Source: CACKLF01 sp002725175 (lineage in GTDB: Bacteria > Pseudomonadota > Alphaproteobacteria > Rhodobacterales > Rhodobacteraceae). Taken from it: a stretch of 64,000 nt of DNA. The stretch spans positions 14,703-78,702 of the forward strand of contig PBQX02000116.1 in the NCBI GenBank assembly GCA_002725175.2, in the 5' to 3' direction. This document shows, piece by piece, positions 44,393-53,209 of this stretch; position 1 is the stretch's first letter, and every line of letters starts with the position of its first letter. Under the pieces are notes generated by a model that was not told where the DNA came from, searched no databases, and saw nothing but the letters and a program-made list of their open reading frames with translations. Both the position numbers and the translations under genes were made by a program.

Positions 44393-45421
44393 TCAATTAT
44401 AGTTAGCCCAGCAGGGTAGTAAATCATTATCCGAAGGTTGGGTATGATAAATAGATTTTGCGATAGCTCTAGTAAGACAGTTAGAAGCGGCAACTCCTAT
44501 TTCAAGTGTATCCATAATAGGATTATTTAACTGCTTTAAATTAGTGGAAACGCAAAAGACCAAATCACCATCTGCATGAGTATGAGAAGGGATTATCGCT
44601 CTAGCAATGCCATCGTGAGCTACTGTTGCAACTCTTTTGCATTCGGCTTTATTTATATTTGCATCGGTTGCCACAATAGCAATTGTAGTATTTTCTATGG
44701 TACTTGATGTTTCTAAATTAAAACTTTGGATATTAGATTTTCTGCTATTAAAAATATTTTCTGAAATTAAGTTCTTATTTGTATCTGGTCCTAAATTTCC
44801 AAATTCACCGTTTATTTCAAAAGGGGAAGCCCAAAAATATTTGTCACTTGGGGTAGTTACACTTCCAACAGGGTTTGTTACAACTAAAGCGCCTACTGTA
44901 ACACCATTTTTCAATACAATTGACGCTGACCCTAATCCCCCTTTAAAAGAAGCAGTTAAAGCACCAGTTCCTGCTCCAACACTTCCTAATTCAAAATTTT
45001 CTGAAATGTTCTGGTAGGCTTTAGCCCCAAGAGCCCTATAAGGATTAGAATCCCATTTTTCATGTTGATCAGCGTAAAGATCAAAAATTATAGCTCCAGG
45101 GACAATAGGTATTACTGAACCGCTTCTAGTTTTATATCCCTTTCTCTCTTTTTGCAGAATTTCCATTACCCCAGAACATGCATCCAAACCAAAGGCAGAA
45201 CCTCCGGAAAGAACTACAGCATCGATCTTTTTAACTATTTTGTCCGGCTCTAATAAATCTGTGTCTTTTGTTCCTGGCGCCCCCCCCATTACTTGGTAAG
45301 AGGCTGTAAGCTGGCTTGTCCCTGAAAGAACTGTCGTTCCTGAACGCAAATCTCTATCTGACGCATTTCCAACCTTAATTCCCATGACGTCAGTTATTAG
45401 GTTCTTAGATCCTGTTTTCAT
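44393..45421 (-). CDS. P1 family peptidase (DmpA/BapA-type beta-aminopeptidase)
   Basis: These Ntn-fold enzymes self-cleave and remove N-terminal D-, L- or beta-amino acids. The 342-residue protein shows ITDVMGIKVGNASD, the AGAPGT-like GGAPGTKDTDLL, VVLSGGSAFGLDAC, GSVGAGTGALTASFKGGLG and the block ATDANINKAECKRVATVAHDGIARAI plus PSHTHADGD. These are the hallmarks of MEROPS family P1 (DmpA). It is placed next to an oligopeptide ABC transporter, an M20 peptidase and an aldehyde dehydrogenase. Confidence 0.88.
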   Translation of the reverse strand: MKTGSKNLITDVMGIKVGNASDRDLRSGTTVLSGTSQLTASYQVMGGAPGTKDTDLLEPDKIVKKIDAVVLSGGSAFGLDACSGVMEILQKERKGYKTRSGSVIPIVPGAIIFDLYADQHEKWDSNPYRALGAKAYQNISENFELGSVGAGTGALTASFKGGLGSASIVLKNGVTVGALVVTNPVGSVTTPSDKYFWASPFEINGEFGNLGPDTNKNLISENIFNSRKSNIQSFNLETSSTIENTTIAIVATDANINKAECKRVATVAHDGIARAIIPSHTHADGDLVFCVSTNLKQLNNPIMDTLEIGVAASNCLTRAIAKSIYHTQPSDNDLLPCWANYN

Positions 45422-45450
45422 AACGTATGCCCTTGCTAAAAAATTTGATT

Positions 45451-46905
45451 TTATCCATGATACGCAGCTACTGTTTTTAATTTTGAAAAACCATAAAGAG
45501 CCTCAAAACCTTTTTCACGACCGTGGCCGGATTTTCCTACGCCTCCAAACGGAAGCTCCACACCTCCACCTGCTCCATAATTATTGATAAAGACTTGTCC
45601 TGTATCAATTTTTTTGGCAAGCCGCATTTGACGAGATCCATCATTTGTCCAAATGGATGCAACCAACCCATAATCTGTGCCATTGGCTATCGCAATAGCT
45701 TCGTCTTCGTCTTTAAAAGGTATTAGGGTTTGAACTGGGCCAAAAATTTCCTCTTGTGCAAGCTTATGATTCGATGGAACTTTGCCAAATAAGGTCGGTA
45801 GAACAAAATAGCCTTTATTATTTACATTTTGAGCTATAGTACCCTCGGCCACCTTTACTAAGTCTCTACCTTCTTTAATAAAACCACAGACAATATCTTT
45901 TTGTCGCTCTGAAATTAATGGCCCAACATCCAGATCATCAATAGCCGAACCAACAATTAAAGCTTCATATTTCTTGGCCATCATACTGCTTACGTTGTCA
46001 TAGATTGATTCATGAACGAGTATTCGGGACGAAGCTGAGCAAGTTTGTCCAGCATTTTGAATGCCCGCATTAACAAGGAAAGGAAGGGCATTAGTAAGGT
46101 TAGCATCCTCAAAAACAATTTGTGGAGATTTGCCTCCAAGTTCTAATGTTACGGGGACAACATTTCCTGCTGCAGCTGCCTGTACAAGGGAACCCGCCTT
46201 CACCGAACCGGTAAAAGAAATGTGATTAATTCCAGCGTGGGAAGATAATGAAGCTCCGGCTTCTTCCCCAAAGCCGGGGACCACATTTATTGCACCTTTT
46301 GGGATGCCAGCTTCTCTGGCAATTTCAGCGAAGGCAAGTGCTGTAAGGCATGCTTCTTCAGCCGGCTTTAGAACAATTGCATTCCCCATGGCCAAGGCGG
46401 CGCCTACTGATCTACCAATGATTTGCATAGGATAATTCCAAGGAACTATGTGGCCAGTAACGCCATGAGCCTCTCTAAGGGTATATACAGTGTAACCATC
46501 TAAATAAGGTATTGTTTCTCCGTGAATCTTATCAGCTGCTCCACCATAAAATTCAAGATAACGACCTAAGGCAATAGCATCTGCTTTAGCTTGTTTTAAT
46601 GGCTTTCCAACGTCAATTGCCTCAAGTTCTGCCAAGTAATCTACTTTTTGAAGAACCAGTTGGCTCATTTTTACTAAGGCTCTACCTCGCATTATAGCTG
46701 TAAATTTACCCCATTCACCCTCATAGGCTTTTCGAGCTTCAGTAACTGAAAGGTCTATATCAGTTTTATTTCCTCTGGAAATTTCACAAATTATTTCTCC
46801 AGTGGAGGGGTTCAGTAAAGGTATTGTTTCCCCACTTGCCGAATGTACCCATTTACCTCCAATGAAACATTTCTTCGGATTAAATGTAAGATCAGATAAA
46901 TTCAT
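45451..46905 (-). CDS. Aldehyde dehydrogenase
   Basis: This is an NAD(P)-dependent aldehyde dehydrogenase. It has HIVPWNYPMQI, the base Glu in LELGGKSPQ and the nucleophile Cys in NAGQTCSASSR, then IFGPVQTLIPF. The frame is open to 46956, but ATG at 46905 with AGGAGAA just upstream is the better start and avoids overlap with the ABC ATPase gene. It is a different subfamily from the enzyme at 17.3 kb. Its place inside a peptide/amine operon suggests an aldehyde released by deamination as substrate (inference). Confidence 0.88.
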   Translation of the reverse strand: MNLSDLTFNPKKCFIGGKWVHSASGETIPLLNPSTGEIICEISRGNKTDIDLSVTEARKAYEGEWGKFTAIMRGRALVKMSQLVLQKVDYLAELEAIDVGKPLKQAKADAIALGRYLEFYGGAADKIHGETIPYLDGYTVYTLREAHGVTGHIVPWNYPMQIIGRSVGAALAMGNAIVLKPAEEACLTALAFAEIAREAGIPKGAINVVPGFGEEAGASLSSHAGINHISFTGSVKAGSLVQAAAAGNVVPVTLELGGKSPQIVFEDANLTNALPFLVNAGIQNAGQTCSASSRILVHESIYDNVSSMMAKKYEALIVGSAIDDLDVGPLISERQKDIVCGFIKEGRDLVKVAEGTIAQNVNNKGYFVLPTLFGKVPSNHKLAQEEIFGPVQTLIPFKDEDEAIAIANGTDYGLVASIWTNDGSRQMRLAKKIDTGQVFINNYGAGGGVELPFGGVGKSGHGREKGFEALYGFSKLKTVAAYHG

Positions 46906-46921
46906 TCGAGTTCTCCTAGAT

Positions 46922-48508
46922 TCAACAAAATTCGGGCAAAGATGGAGCCGCTTCAATTAATTTCTTCGTATAGTTATGTGTTGGGTTGGTTAAAATATTT
47001 TCTGTCTTTCCAGATTCAACTATCTCTCCGTCTTTCATAACCATTACTTTATCTGTGATAGTTCTAACAACTGATAAATCATGAGAAATGAATATGTAGG
47101 TTAGATTAAGTGTTTTGCAGAGGTTGGCAAGAAGATCAAGTATTTGTGCACGCACAGACACATCTAAGGCTGAAACAGCTTCATCGAAGATGATTATTTC
47201 CGGTTTAACTATAAGTGCTCTAGCTATGGCAATTCGTTGCCTTTGTCCTCCAGAAAATTCATGGATATACTTATTTTTATCATCTGCACTTAGCCCAACC
47301 GATATTAAGGTATTTATTAGAAGATCATTGAGTTCTTCTTTNNTCATTATTTTTTTATCCAGGAATAATGGCTCCGATATAAGTTTTGATACTTTGTGAC
47401 GAGGATTGAATGACCCAAAAGGATCTTGAAAAACTACCTGCATATTTTTTTTTGAGGCAAAACTGGTTTCATTATTTTTTGATACTACNCCACCTGAAAC
47501 TCTAATTTCTCCCTCTTGAATTTCTTCGAGACCTAGTAAAGCTCTTGTCAAAGTGGATTTTCCACAACCTGATTCACCGACAAGACCTAAACGCTCACCT
47601 TTATTTAATGTGAAGCTAACATTATTAACAGCTCGAACAATTTTTGGTTTCGAAAAAATTTTAGTACGTGGAAGAACATAATCTCTACTTAAGTTTTTTA
47701 CTTCTAATAGTGGATTGTTAGTATTTTGCTTTGGTAGGTTCACTTTGTGATTAGAAGCATTGAATAACATCTTAGTATAAGGGTGCTTCATTTCAGTGAA
47801 AATCTTTTCGGCTGGTCCTTTTTCTACAATTTTTCCTTTGTGCATGATAGATATATTGTTGGCCATGTTATTTACTACCGCAAGGTCATGGGTGATCATT
47901 ATCATTCCCATATTAAGATCATCTACAAGATCCTTTAATAATTGAAGAATTTGAGCCTGAGTAGTGACATCCAGTGCAGTAGTAGGTTCATCNGCTATTA
48001 ACAATTTTGGCTTAGACGCAATGGCCATCGCAATGACGACNCTTTGCCTTTGACCTCCAGATAGTTGGTATGGATATAAGGATAGAGGAAAATTTTCAGG
48101 AGGCAATTCTACGCGANTTAATGTAGCTTTGGCAATTTCTAGAGCTTCAAAATAAGTCACACTCCTATGTAACCTGACTGTTTCAGCTACTTGATTTCCA
48201 ATAGTTTTCAGAGGGTTTAAGGCCGTCATTGGTTCTTGAAAAACCATTCCTATTTGACTTCCTCGAATTTTNCATAGCTCAGTTTCTGTTAAAGAGGGCA
48301 GATTTAGGNCGCTGAGTAAAATNTTACCGTTTTGAAATGAACCATTTGGCAAGAGTTGCATAACTGCAAATGCAGTCATGGATTTTCCAGATCCAGATTC
48401 TCCAGTAATTGCAGTAATTTCCCCTTTTTCAACATCAAGTGAAATATTGTCCAGAATTCTTTGAGAATTAATACTTACCGATAAATTTTCTATTTTNAGT
48501 AAACTCAT
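46922..48508 (-). CDS. Dipeptide/oligopeptide ABC transporter ATP-binding protein, fused double domain
   Basis: The 528-residue protein contains two complete ABC domains, the fused DppD-DppF (GsiA-like) arrangement. Domain 1 has Walker A GESGSGKS, the signature LSGGQRQ and DEPTTALD; domain 2 has GESGCGKS, FSGGQRQ and DEAVSALD. Its ATG overlaps the permease stop in the TGATG manner of coupled genes. It powers uptake by the two permeases and the binding protein upstream. Confidence 0.93.
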   Translation of the reverse strand: MSLXKIENLSVSINSQRILDNISLDVEKGEITAITGESGSGKSMTAFAVMQLLPNGSFQNGXILLSXLNLPSLTETELXKIRGSQIGMVFQEPMTALNPLKTIGNQVAETVRLHRSVTYFEALEIAKATLXRVELPPENFPLSLYPYQLSGGQRQXVVIAMAIASKPKLLIXDEPTTALDVTTQAQILQLLKDLVDDLNMGMIMITHDLAVVNNMANNISIMHKGKIVEKGPAEKIFTEMKHPYTKMLFNASNHKVNLPKQNTNNPLLEVKNLSRDYVLPRTKIFSKPKIVRAVNNVSFTLNKGERLGLVGESGCGKSTLTRALLGLEEIQEGEIRVSGXVVSKNNETSFASKKNMQVVFQDPFGSFNPRHKVSKLISEPLFLDKKIMXKEELNDLLINTLISVGLSADDKNKYIHEFSGGQRQRIAIARALIVKPEIIIFDEAVSALDVSVRAQILDLLANLCKTLNLTYIFISHDLSVVRTITDKVMVMKDGEIVESGKTENILTNPTHNYTKKLIEAAPSLPEFC

Positions 48509-49350
48509 GCTCTTGTGTTTCTTAATTTAGGATCAAAAATATCTCTCATTCCGTCGCCCATTAGGTTNAGGCCAAGAACAGTTAAAATTATTGCAGTGCC
48601 GGGAATTAATGCAAGGTGAGGTGCAAAACTAACCATTGTTTGTGCGTCTGCTAGCATTCTACCCCAGCTTGGCATTGGAGGTTGAGCACCTAGACCAACA
48701 TAACTTAAGCCAGCTTCGGCTAAAATTCCTAGCGAAAATTGTATTGTCCCCTGGACAATTAATAAGTTCATTACATTTGGAAGAATATGTTCATAAGAAA
48801 TTCTAGTTGTGGATTTTCCTGCAACTCGTGCAGCTAAAATAAATTCTTTTTCCCAAATNCTTAAAGCTGCNCCTCNTGTTATTCTTGCAAAAACAGGAAT
48901 GTTAAAGATACCAATTGCTATAATAGCATTTAAGGCCCCTGCTCCAAAAACCGCAGTAATCAAAATTGCTATAACAAGAGAGGGAAAAGCAAAAACCAAG
49001 TCGTTTCCCCTCATAATAAACTCATCTATCCATCCTCCCTTTCTTGAAGCAGAAAGTAAGCCCAAAGGTGTACCTATGACTATTCCTATGCCTACAGCTA
49101 CAAGCGCTACAGCTATAGATGTTCTTGCTCCTACCATTATCATTGAAAGGATATCTCGTCCGAAGTGATCAGTTCCAAGCCAATAGATTTGGTCAGGTGT
49201 TTTAAGTTTGTTTGTGATATCTATTTCTGTGACATCAAAAGGTGTCCATAGAAAAGATATCAATGCAGCTGATAGAAAAAGAAGAGATAGCANAGATCCA
49301 ATAATTAGATTTCTATATTTCCCAATAGTTGCTATAGAAACTTTTTCCAT
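48505..49350 (-). CDS. Peptide ABC transporter permease (DppC type)
   Basis: This membrane permease has about six helices and the binding-protein-dependent transport domain. An N-terminal extension LIGS..SLLFLSAALISF is followed by the conserved LGTDHFGRDILS motif of DppC/OppC proteins and the EAA-type loop AARVAGKSTTRISYEHILPN. ATG at 49350 overlaps the DppB stop by one base (TGATG). TTG at 49353 is the alternative. Confidence 0.92.
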   Translation of the reverse strand: MEKVSIATIGKYRNLIIGSXLSLLFLSAALISFLWTPFDVTEIDITNKLKTPDQIYWLGTDHFGRDILSMIMVGARTSIAVALVAVGIGIVIGTPLGLLSASRKGGWIDEFIMRGNDLVFAFPSLVIAILITAVFGAGALNAIIAIGIFNIPVFARITXXAALXIWEKEFILAARVAGKSTTRISYEHILPNVMNLLIVQGTIQFSLGILAEAGLSYVGLGAQPPMPSWGRMLADAQTMVSFAPHLALIPGTAIILTVLGXNLMGDGMRDIFDPKLRNTRA

Positions 49351-50297
49351 CAAACGCGGTTCCTAAGCCGTGGATCCACTGCTGCATAAGATAAATCGAC
49401 GATAAAGTTTACTATTATTACTGCAAAGACAAGGATCATTACAACACTTTCCACGACGATTAAATCTCTTTGTGAAATTGCTTGAAATACTAATCTACCA
49501 AGTCCAGGTAGAAAAAAAACTTGTTCAATTATTATTGAGCCAGCCATGAGGAANGCAAACTGTAATCCTATAATTGTCAACACAGGTATCATTGCATTAC
49601 GTAGAGCGTGCCTCCAAAGGCTCTGCCTTTTATTCAAGCCCTTGGCTCTGGCAGTTCTAATATAATCCTCGCTTAACACGTCAAGCAAAGAAGACCGCAT
49701 TACTCTTGAAAGAATAGCGGCTTGGGGTAAGGCTAAAGACAAAGCAGGNAATGTAAGAGACTTTAAACATAAGAAGAACCCCTTTTCCCACCCCGGAAAA
49801 CCTCCAGCAGAAAACCATCTAAGATTTATCGCAAAAATTAAAACCATTATCATAGCAAACCAAAAGTTTGGGACGGCTATTCCTAGCTGTGTAGCTCCCA
49901 TGATAGTGATATCTCCTCCTTTTCCTCGATTCGTAGCAGCATAAATGCCAACAGGAAATGCAAGTAATGTGGAAATTAGTAAGGCGTAGACAGCAAGGGG
50001 AAGAGATACCCACATTCTGTCAGCGATCATTTGATTGATTGGCGTTCGGTAAGTATAAGACATTCCAAAGTCTCCAGACAACATTCCAGCTACCCANGAT
50101 AAATATCTTTCATGCTTGGGAATATTTAATCCTAGTTCTTCTTTTAAGGCAGCCAATGTCTCTGGTTGAGCGTTAATTCCCAGCATAAAAGACGCGGGAT
50201 CACCTGGCGCAATTTCAATAACAAAAAATATAACAAAGCTAGCTATAATTAAGCTAATAACTAGTGAGAGTAGGCGCTTTAAGGTATATCGAAGCAT
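49350..50297 (-). CDS. Peptide ABC transporter permease (DppB type)
   Basis: The 315-residue permease begins LRYTLKRLLSLVISLIIASFVIFF, the usual DppB N-terminus, then APGDPASFMLG, and has the EAA loop DYIRTARAKGLNKRQSLWRHALRNAMIPVLT. It ends VDLSYAAVDPRLRNRV, again typical. A hairpin lies between it and the binding protein gene. Confidence 0.93.
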   Translation of the reverse strand: MLRYTLKRLLSLVISLIIASFVIFFVIEIAPGDPASFMLGINAQPETLAALKEELGLNIPKHERYLXWVAGMLSGDFGMSYTYRTPINQMIADRMWVSLPLAVYALLISTLLAFPVGIYAATNRGKGGDITIMGATQLGIAVPNFWFAMIMVLIFAINLRWFSAGGFPGWEKGFFLCLKSLTXPALSLALPQAAILSRVMRSSLLDVLSEDYIRTARAKGLNKRQSLWRHALRNAMIPVLTIIGLQFXFLMAGSIIIEQVFFLPGLGRLVFQAISQRDLIVVESVVMILVFAVIIVNFIVDLSYAAVDPRLRNRV

Positions 50298-50305
50298 ATT
50301 ATTTN

Positions 50306-50335
50306 ACCTCCAGCTTCTGTAAAGAAGCTGGAGGT
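50306..50335. repeat. Perfect 12-base stem-loop between binding-protein and permease genes
   Basis: ACCTCCAGCTTC (50306-50317) pairs with GAAGCTGGAGGT (50324-50335) around a 6-base loop. It lies in the 48-base gap after the SBP stop in the transcription direction. No run of U follows on either strand, so it is unlikely to be a strong terminator. A GC-rich hairpin here is typical of transporter operons where it protects the binding-protein mRNA and lowers permease synthesis (inference). Confidence 0.6.
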
Positions 50336-50345
50336 TCTGATAAAA

Positions 50346-51827
50346 TTAATGCCAGTGAACGTTTGTTAGATCAATAGCNTGGGTAGGTGAGTTTGGCCAN
50401 AAACCCATAATTTCAGCTTTTGCAACACCTAATTTAGCAAGTTGGAAAAGATAACCATTTACATAATCTTCAGAAATGATNCTTTGAGCTTGNTGTAAAA
50501 GCTTTGTTCTTCCANCCGGATCTGTAGTATTGTTTANTTCCTCCATAAGATCTTGAAATACTTTATTNTCATACTGGAAGTAATAATCNGGATTTGCNTA
50601 AATGCCTATNTCCATNGGCTCNGTATGACTTACAATAGTTAAGCCATAATCTTTTCCTCTAAAGACCTGCTCAAGCCACTGAGCCCATTCGAGATTAGAT
50701 ATTTCTGTTTCTATACCTACGGCCCGAAGTTGAGCAGCTATTATTTCTCCTCCTCGGCGCGCGTAAGAAGGAGGTGGAAGTTTTAGTGTTGTGGTAAAGC
50801 CATTAGGGTAGCCTGCTTCTGCCAATAAAGCTTTTGCTTTATCAGGGTCATAATTCGAATTGCCCGTTAAATCAACATAGGCAGGATTATGAGGAGCAAA
50901 ATGTGTTCCTATAGGAGTTCCGTAACCGAACATTGCACCATCAACAATTGCTTGCCTATTTATAGCATGAGCGATTGCTTGGCGAACCTTAACATTATTG
51001 AGGTGCTCTGCTTTATTGTTAGTAGAAAGAATAGTCTCTCCTTCGGTAGAACCTATAATAACCTGAAAACGAGAATCAGCGTCAAACTGAGCTAAATTTT
51101 CTGGCGCTGGGTATCCTGGAAAAGCGTCAACATCTTCAGCCATCATAGCAGCAAAAGCCGCTGTCGGGTCAGAGATAAACTTGAAAGTCGCTGCGCTTAA
51201 TATTGCAGGAGTTCCCCAGTAATTATCGTTTCTTGTTATGTCGATTTTGTCACCTTGAACCCAGTTTGCAAATTTAAATGCACCTGTGCCAATTGGAGTT
51301 GTCTTTATGTTTTCAATGCTTTCAGGTGCTACAATTACCGCATCACCCCATGCCATATTAAATAAAAACTTCCCGTTTGGTGCTGATAGCTTGACTTCAA
51401 CAGTATGAGAGCCGGCAACCGAAACGCTTTCAATTCCCTTGAACAGGCCCTTCTGTGCGTTAGTAGAATCTTCTGCNCTAGCTCTGTCTAATGAGAATTT
51501 GACATCATTAGCATCCATATCTGTNCCGTCATGGAATTTTACACCCTTGCGTAGATTAAAGGTGTATGAAAGACCATCACTTGAGATAGACCAGCTTTCT
51601 GCTAAGCCTGGAACGACTGAACCATCAGCCATAAAGCGGGTTAATCCTTCAAAAATATTTGAATAAACAACATTATCGATAGCGCCCGCTGCGGCACTAG
51701 TTGGGTCGAGATGTGGTGGTTCCAACTGCATTGCAACGGTTATTGTATCCTTTGCGCTGGCAGAGCTTATGCTCGCAGCAAGGGCAAGGGCACTTAGCGT
51801 TGCTAACTTACTTTTAAATAAATTCAT
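50346..51827 (-). CDS. Peptide ABC transporter substrate-binding protein (family 5)
   Basis: This periplasmic solute-binding protein has an N-terminal signal peptide (MNLFKSK, then about 15 hydrophobic residues, ending ASA near residue 25). The mature chain starts KDTITVAMQLEPPHLDP and has the family 5 blocks NIFEGLTRF, YTFNLRKGVKFHD and VRQAIAHAINRQAIV. ATG at 51827 follows GGAGGAA; the 51839 TTG is part of that ribosome-binding site. N bases lie mainly at 50380-50640 in the C-terminus. Confidence 0.93.
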   Translation of the reverse strand: MNLFKSKLATLSALALAASISSASAKDTITVAMQLEPPHLDPTSAAAGAIDNVVYSNIFEGLTRFMADGSVVPGLAESWSISSDGLSYTFNLRKGVKFHDXTDMDANDVKFSLDRAXAEDSTNAQKGLFKGIESVSVAGSHTVEVKLSAPNGKFLFNMAWGDAVIVAPESIENIKTTPIGTGAFKFANWVQGDKIDITRNDNYWGTPAILSAATFKFISDPTAAFAAMMAEDVDAFPGYPAPENLAQFDADSRFQVIIGSTEGETILSTNNKAEHLNNVKVRQAIAHAINRQAIVDGAMFGYGTPIGTHFAPHNPAYVDLTGNSNYDPDKAKALLAEAGYPNGFTTTLKLPPPSYARRGGEIIAAQLRAVGIETEISNLEWAQWLEQVFRGKDYGLTIVSHXEXMXIGIXANXDYYFQYXNKVFQDLMEEXNNTTDPXGRTKLLXQAQXIISEDYVNGYLFQLAKLGVAKAEIMGXWPNSPTXAIDLTNVHWH

Positions 51828-51850
51828 AATTTCCTCCAAATTTTGGTTTC

Positions 51851-53146
51851 TTAACTAATGAGTAAATCAATTAGAGTATTGCCCATTATTTTCGTACTGT
51901 CGATCATATCCTCAATTTCTATGTATTCATCTGGTTGATGGGCTAGCTCCAATATTCCAGGCCCATATGCTATACAATTTTTCAAAGTTCCGATTCGGTC
52001 AATATGTTTTTGATCATAAGAACCAGGAGACGCAACGTAATTCGGCTCTTTATCTAAAACATTTTTTATTGATTTCGATACGGATCTAACGATTGGAGCA
52101 TCCCTATTAGTCATGCTCGGGATTACGCGATTTAGCTCTTTTATCTTATATTCGAATGAGTCTCTTTCACCTTTCACTTTGTTCAGAAGACTTTCCACTT
52201 CTTCTTTAACACTCTCTGCTGTTTCTTCTATTATATACCTTCGATCAATTATAATTCGGCAACTATCTGGCACGCAATGTGATGGCAGAGCATCTGTATC
52301 TGGATCGGGCTCTATTTGTCCTCCATGAATGGAATTAATATTCATAGTTGAATGTCGGGCCCCTTCTGGAACTACCGGCATCTCCGTTTTACGGTTCTGA
52401 AGTTTAGGATAAAGATTTTTTTCAAATTCCTCCAAAACAGCACCCATATGCCTTACTGCACAATCTCCTAAAAATGGCATGCAGCCATGAGCTATTTTTC
52501 CCAAAGTTTCAATTTCGGCCCACCATCCACCTCTATGACCAAGACAAATCCTATCTTTATTTAAGGGCTCAGGTATTATTACATGCTGCACTCGATTTGG
52601 TGAAAAATAACCTTTTTCGGCAAGATGGGCCACGCCTCCATAGCCCCCTGTTTCTTCGTCGGCAGTGCCAGAAATTTCTATCGCACCATTAAAATTGGGA
52701 CATAATTCTAGAAATGCTTCACATGCGATTATTGATGAAGCTAATCCACCCTTCATATCACAAGTGCCTCGGCCATAAATTTTTCCATCATTTATTTCTG
52801 CGCCAAATGGATCGAAAGACCAGCCTGANCCAACATCAACAACATCAGTATGAGAATTAAAATGCACACAATCACCTTTACCTGAACCTTCTCTCCGGCC
52901 AATTATATTCCATCTGGGGAATTTATCTGANTCNCCTGGAGAGCCATTTGCTCTNATAAGTTCAATATTAAAATTTGATTTTTTCAGGCGGTCCTTTAGA
53001 TATTCGCAAATTTCTAAGTAATTTTCTCCTGGCGGATTTAAAGTTGGGATTTTTACTAAGTCCTGCGTTAAGGCAATAAGATCATCTCTCTTATTCTCTA
53101 TACTTTCTGCTAGATTTGAGAGTAATAATGTTTTTTGTGATTCCAT
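51851..53146 (-). CDS. M20 family deacylase/peptidase (ArgE/DapE-like)
   Basis: This 431-residue zinc amidohydrolase has the metal and catalytic motifs HFNSHTDVVDV, IYGRGTCDMKGG and SGTADEETGGYG, the dimerisation domain in the middle and PGSYDQKHIDRIG with the C-terminal His region. It is in the ArgE/DapE/ACY1 group and hydrolyses N-acyl amino acids or short peptides. It is the first gene of the leftward peptide operon, 23 bases before the binding-protein start, so it probably processes the imported ligand (inference). Confidence 0.88.
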   Translation of the reverse strand: MESQKTLLLSNLAESIENKRDDLIALTQDLVKIPTLNPPGENYLEICEYLKDRLKKSNFNIELXRANGSPXXSDKFPRWNIIGRREGSGKGDCVHFNSHTDVVDVXSGWSFDPFGAEINDGKIYGRGTCDMKGGLASSIIACEAFLELCPNFNGAIEISGTADEETGGYGGVAHLAEKGYFSPNRVQHVIIPEPLNKDRICLGHRGGWWAEIETLGKIAHGCMPFLGDCAVRHMGAVLEEFEKNLYPKLQNRKTEMPVVPEGARHSTMNINSIHGGQIEPDPDTDALPSHCVPDSCRIIIDRRYIIEETAESVKEEVESLLNKVKGERDSFEYKIKELNRVIPSMTNRDAPIVRSVSKSIKNVLDKEPNYVASPGSYDQKHIDRIGTLKNCIAYGPGILELAHQPDEYIEIEDMIDSTKIMGNTLIDLLIS

Positions 53147-53209
53147 TTTTATATTATTGCACCAAAAGATCTAAATGATAAAATAATATATAACTTTTCG
53201 AGTTTTAAT

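Noticed and set aside
50306..50335. Rho-independent terminator at the SBP-permease hairpin
   Set aside because: No U-run follows the stem on either strand and the downstream permease genes belong to the same transporter; listed as a stem-loop instead.
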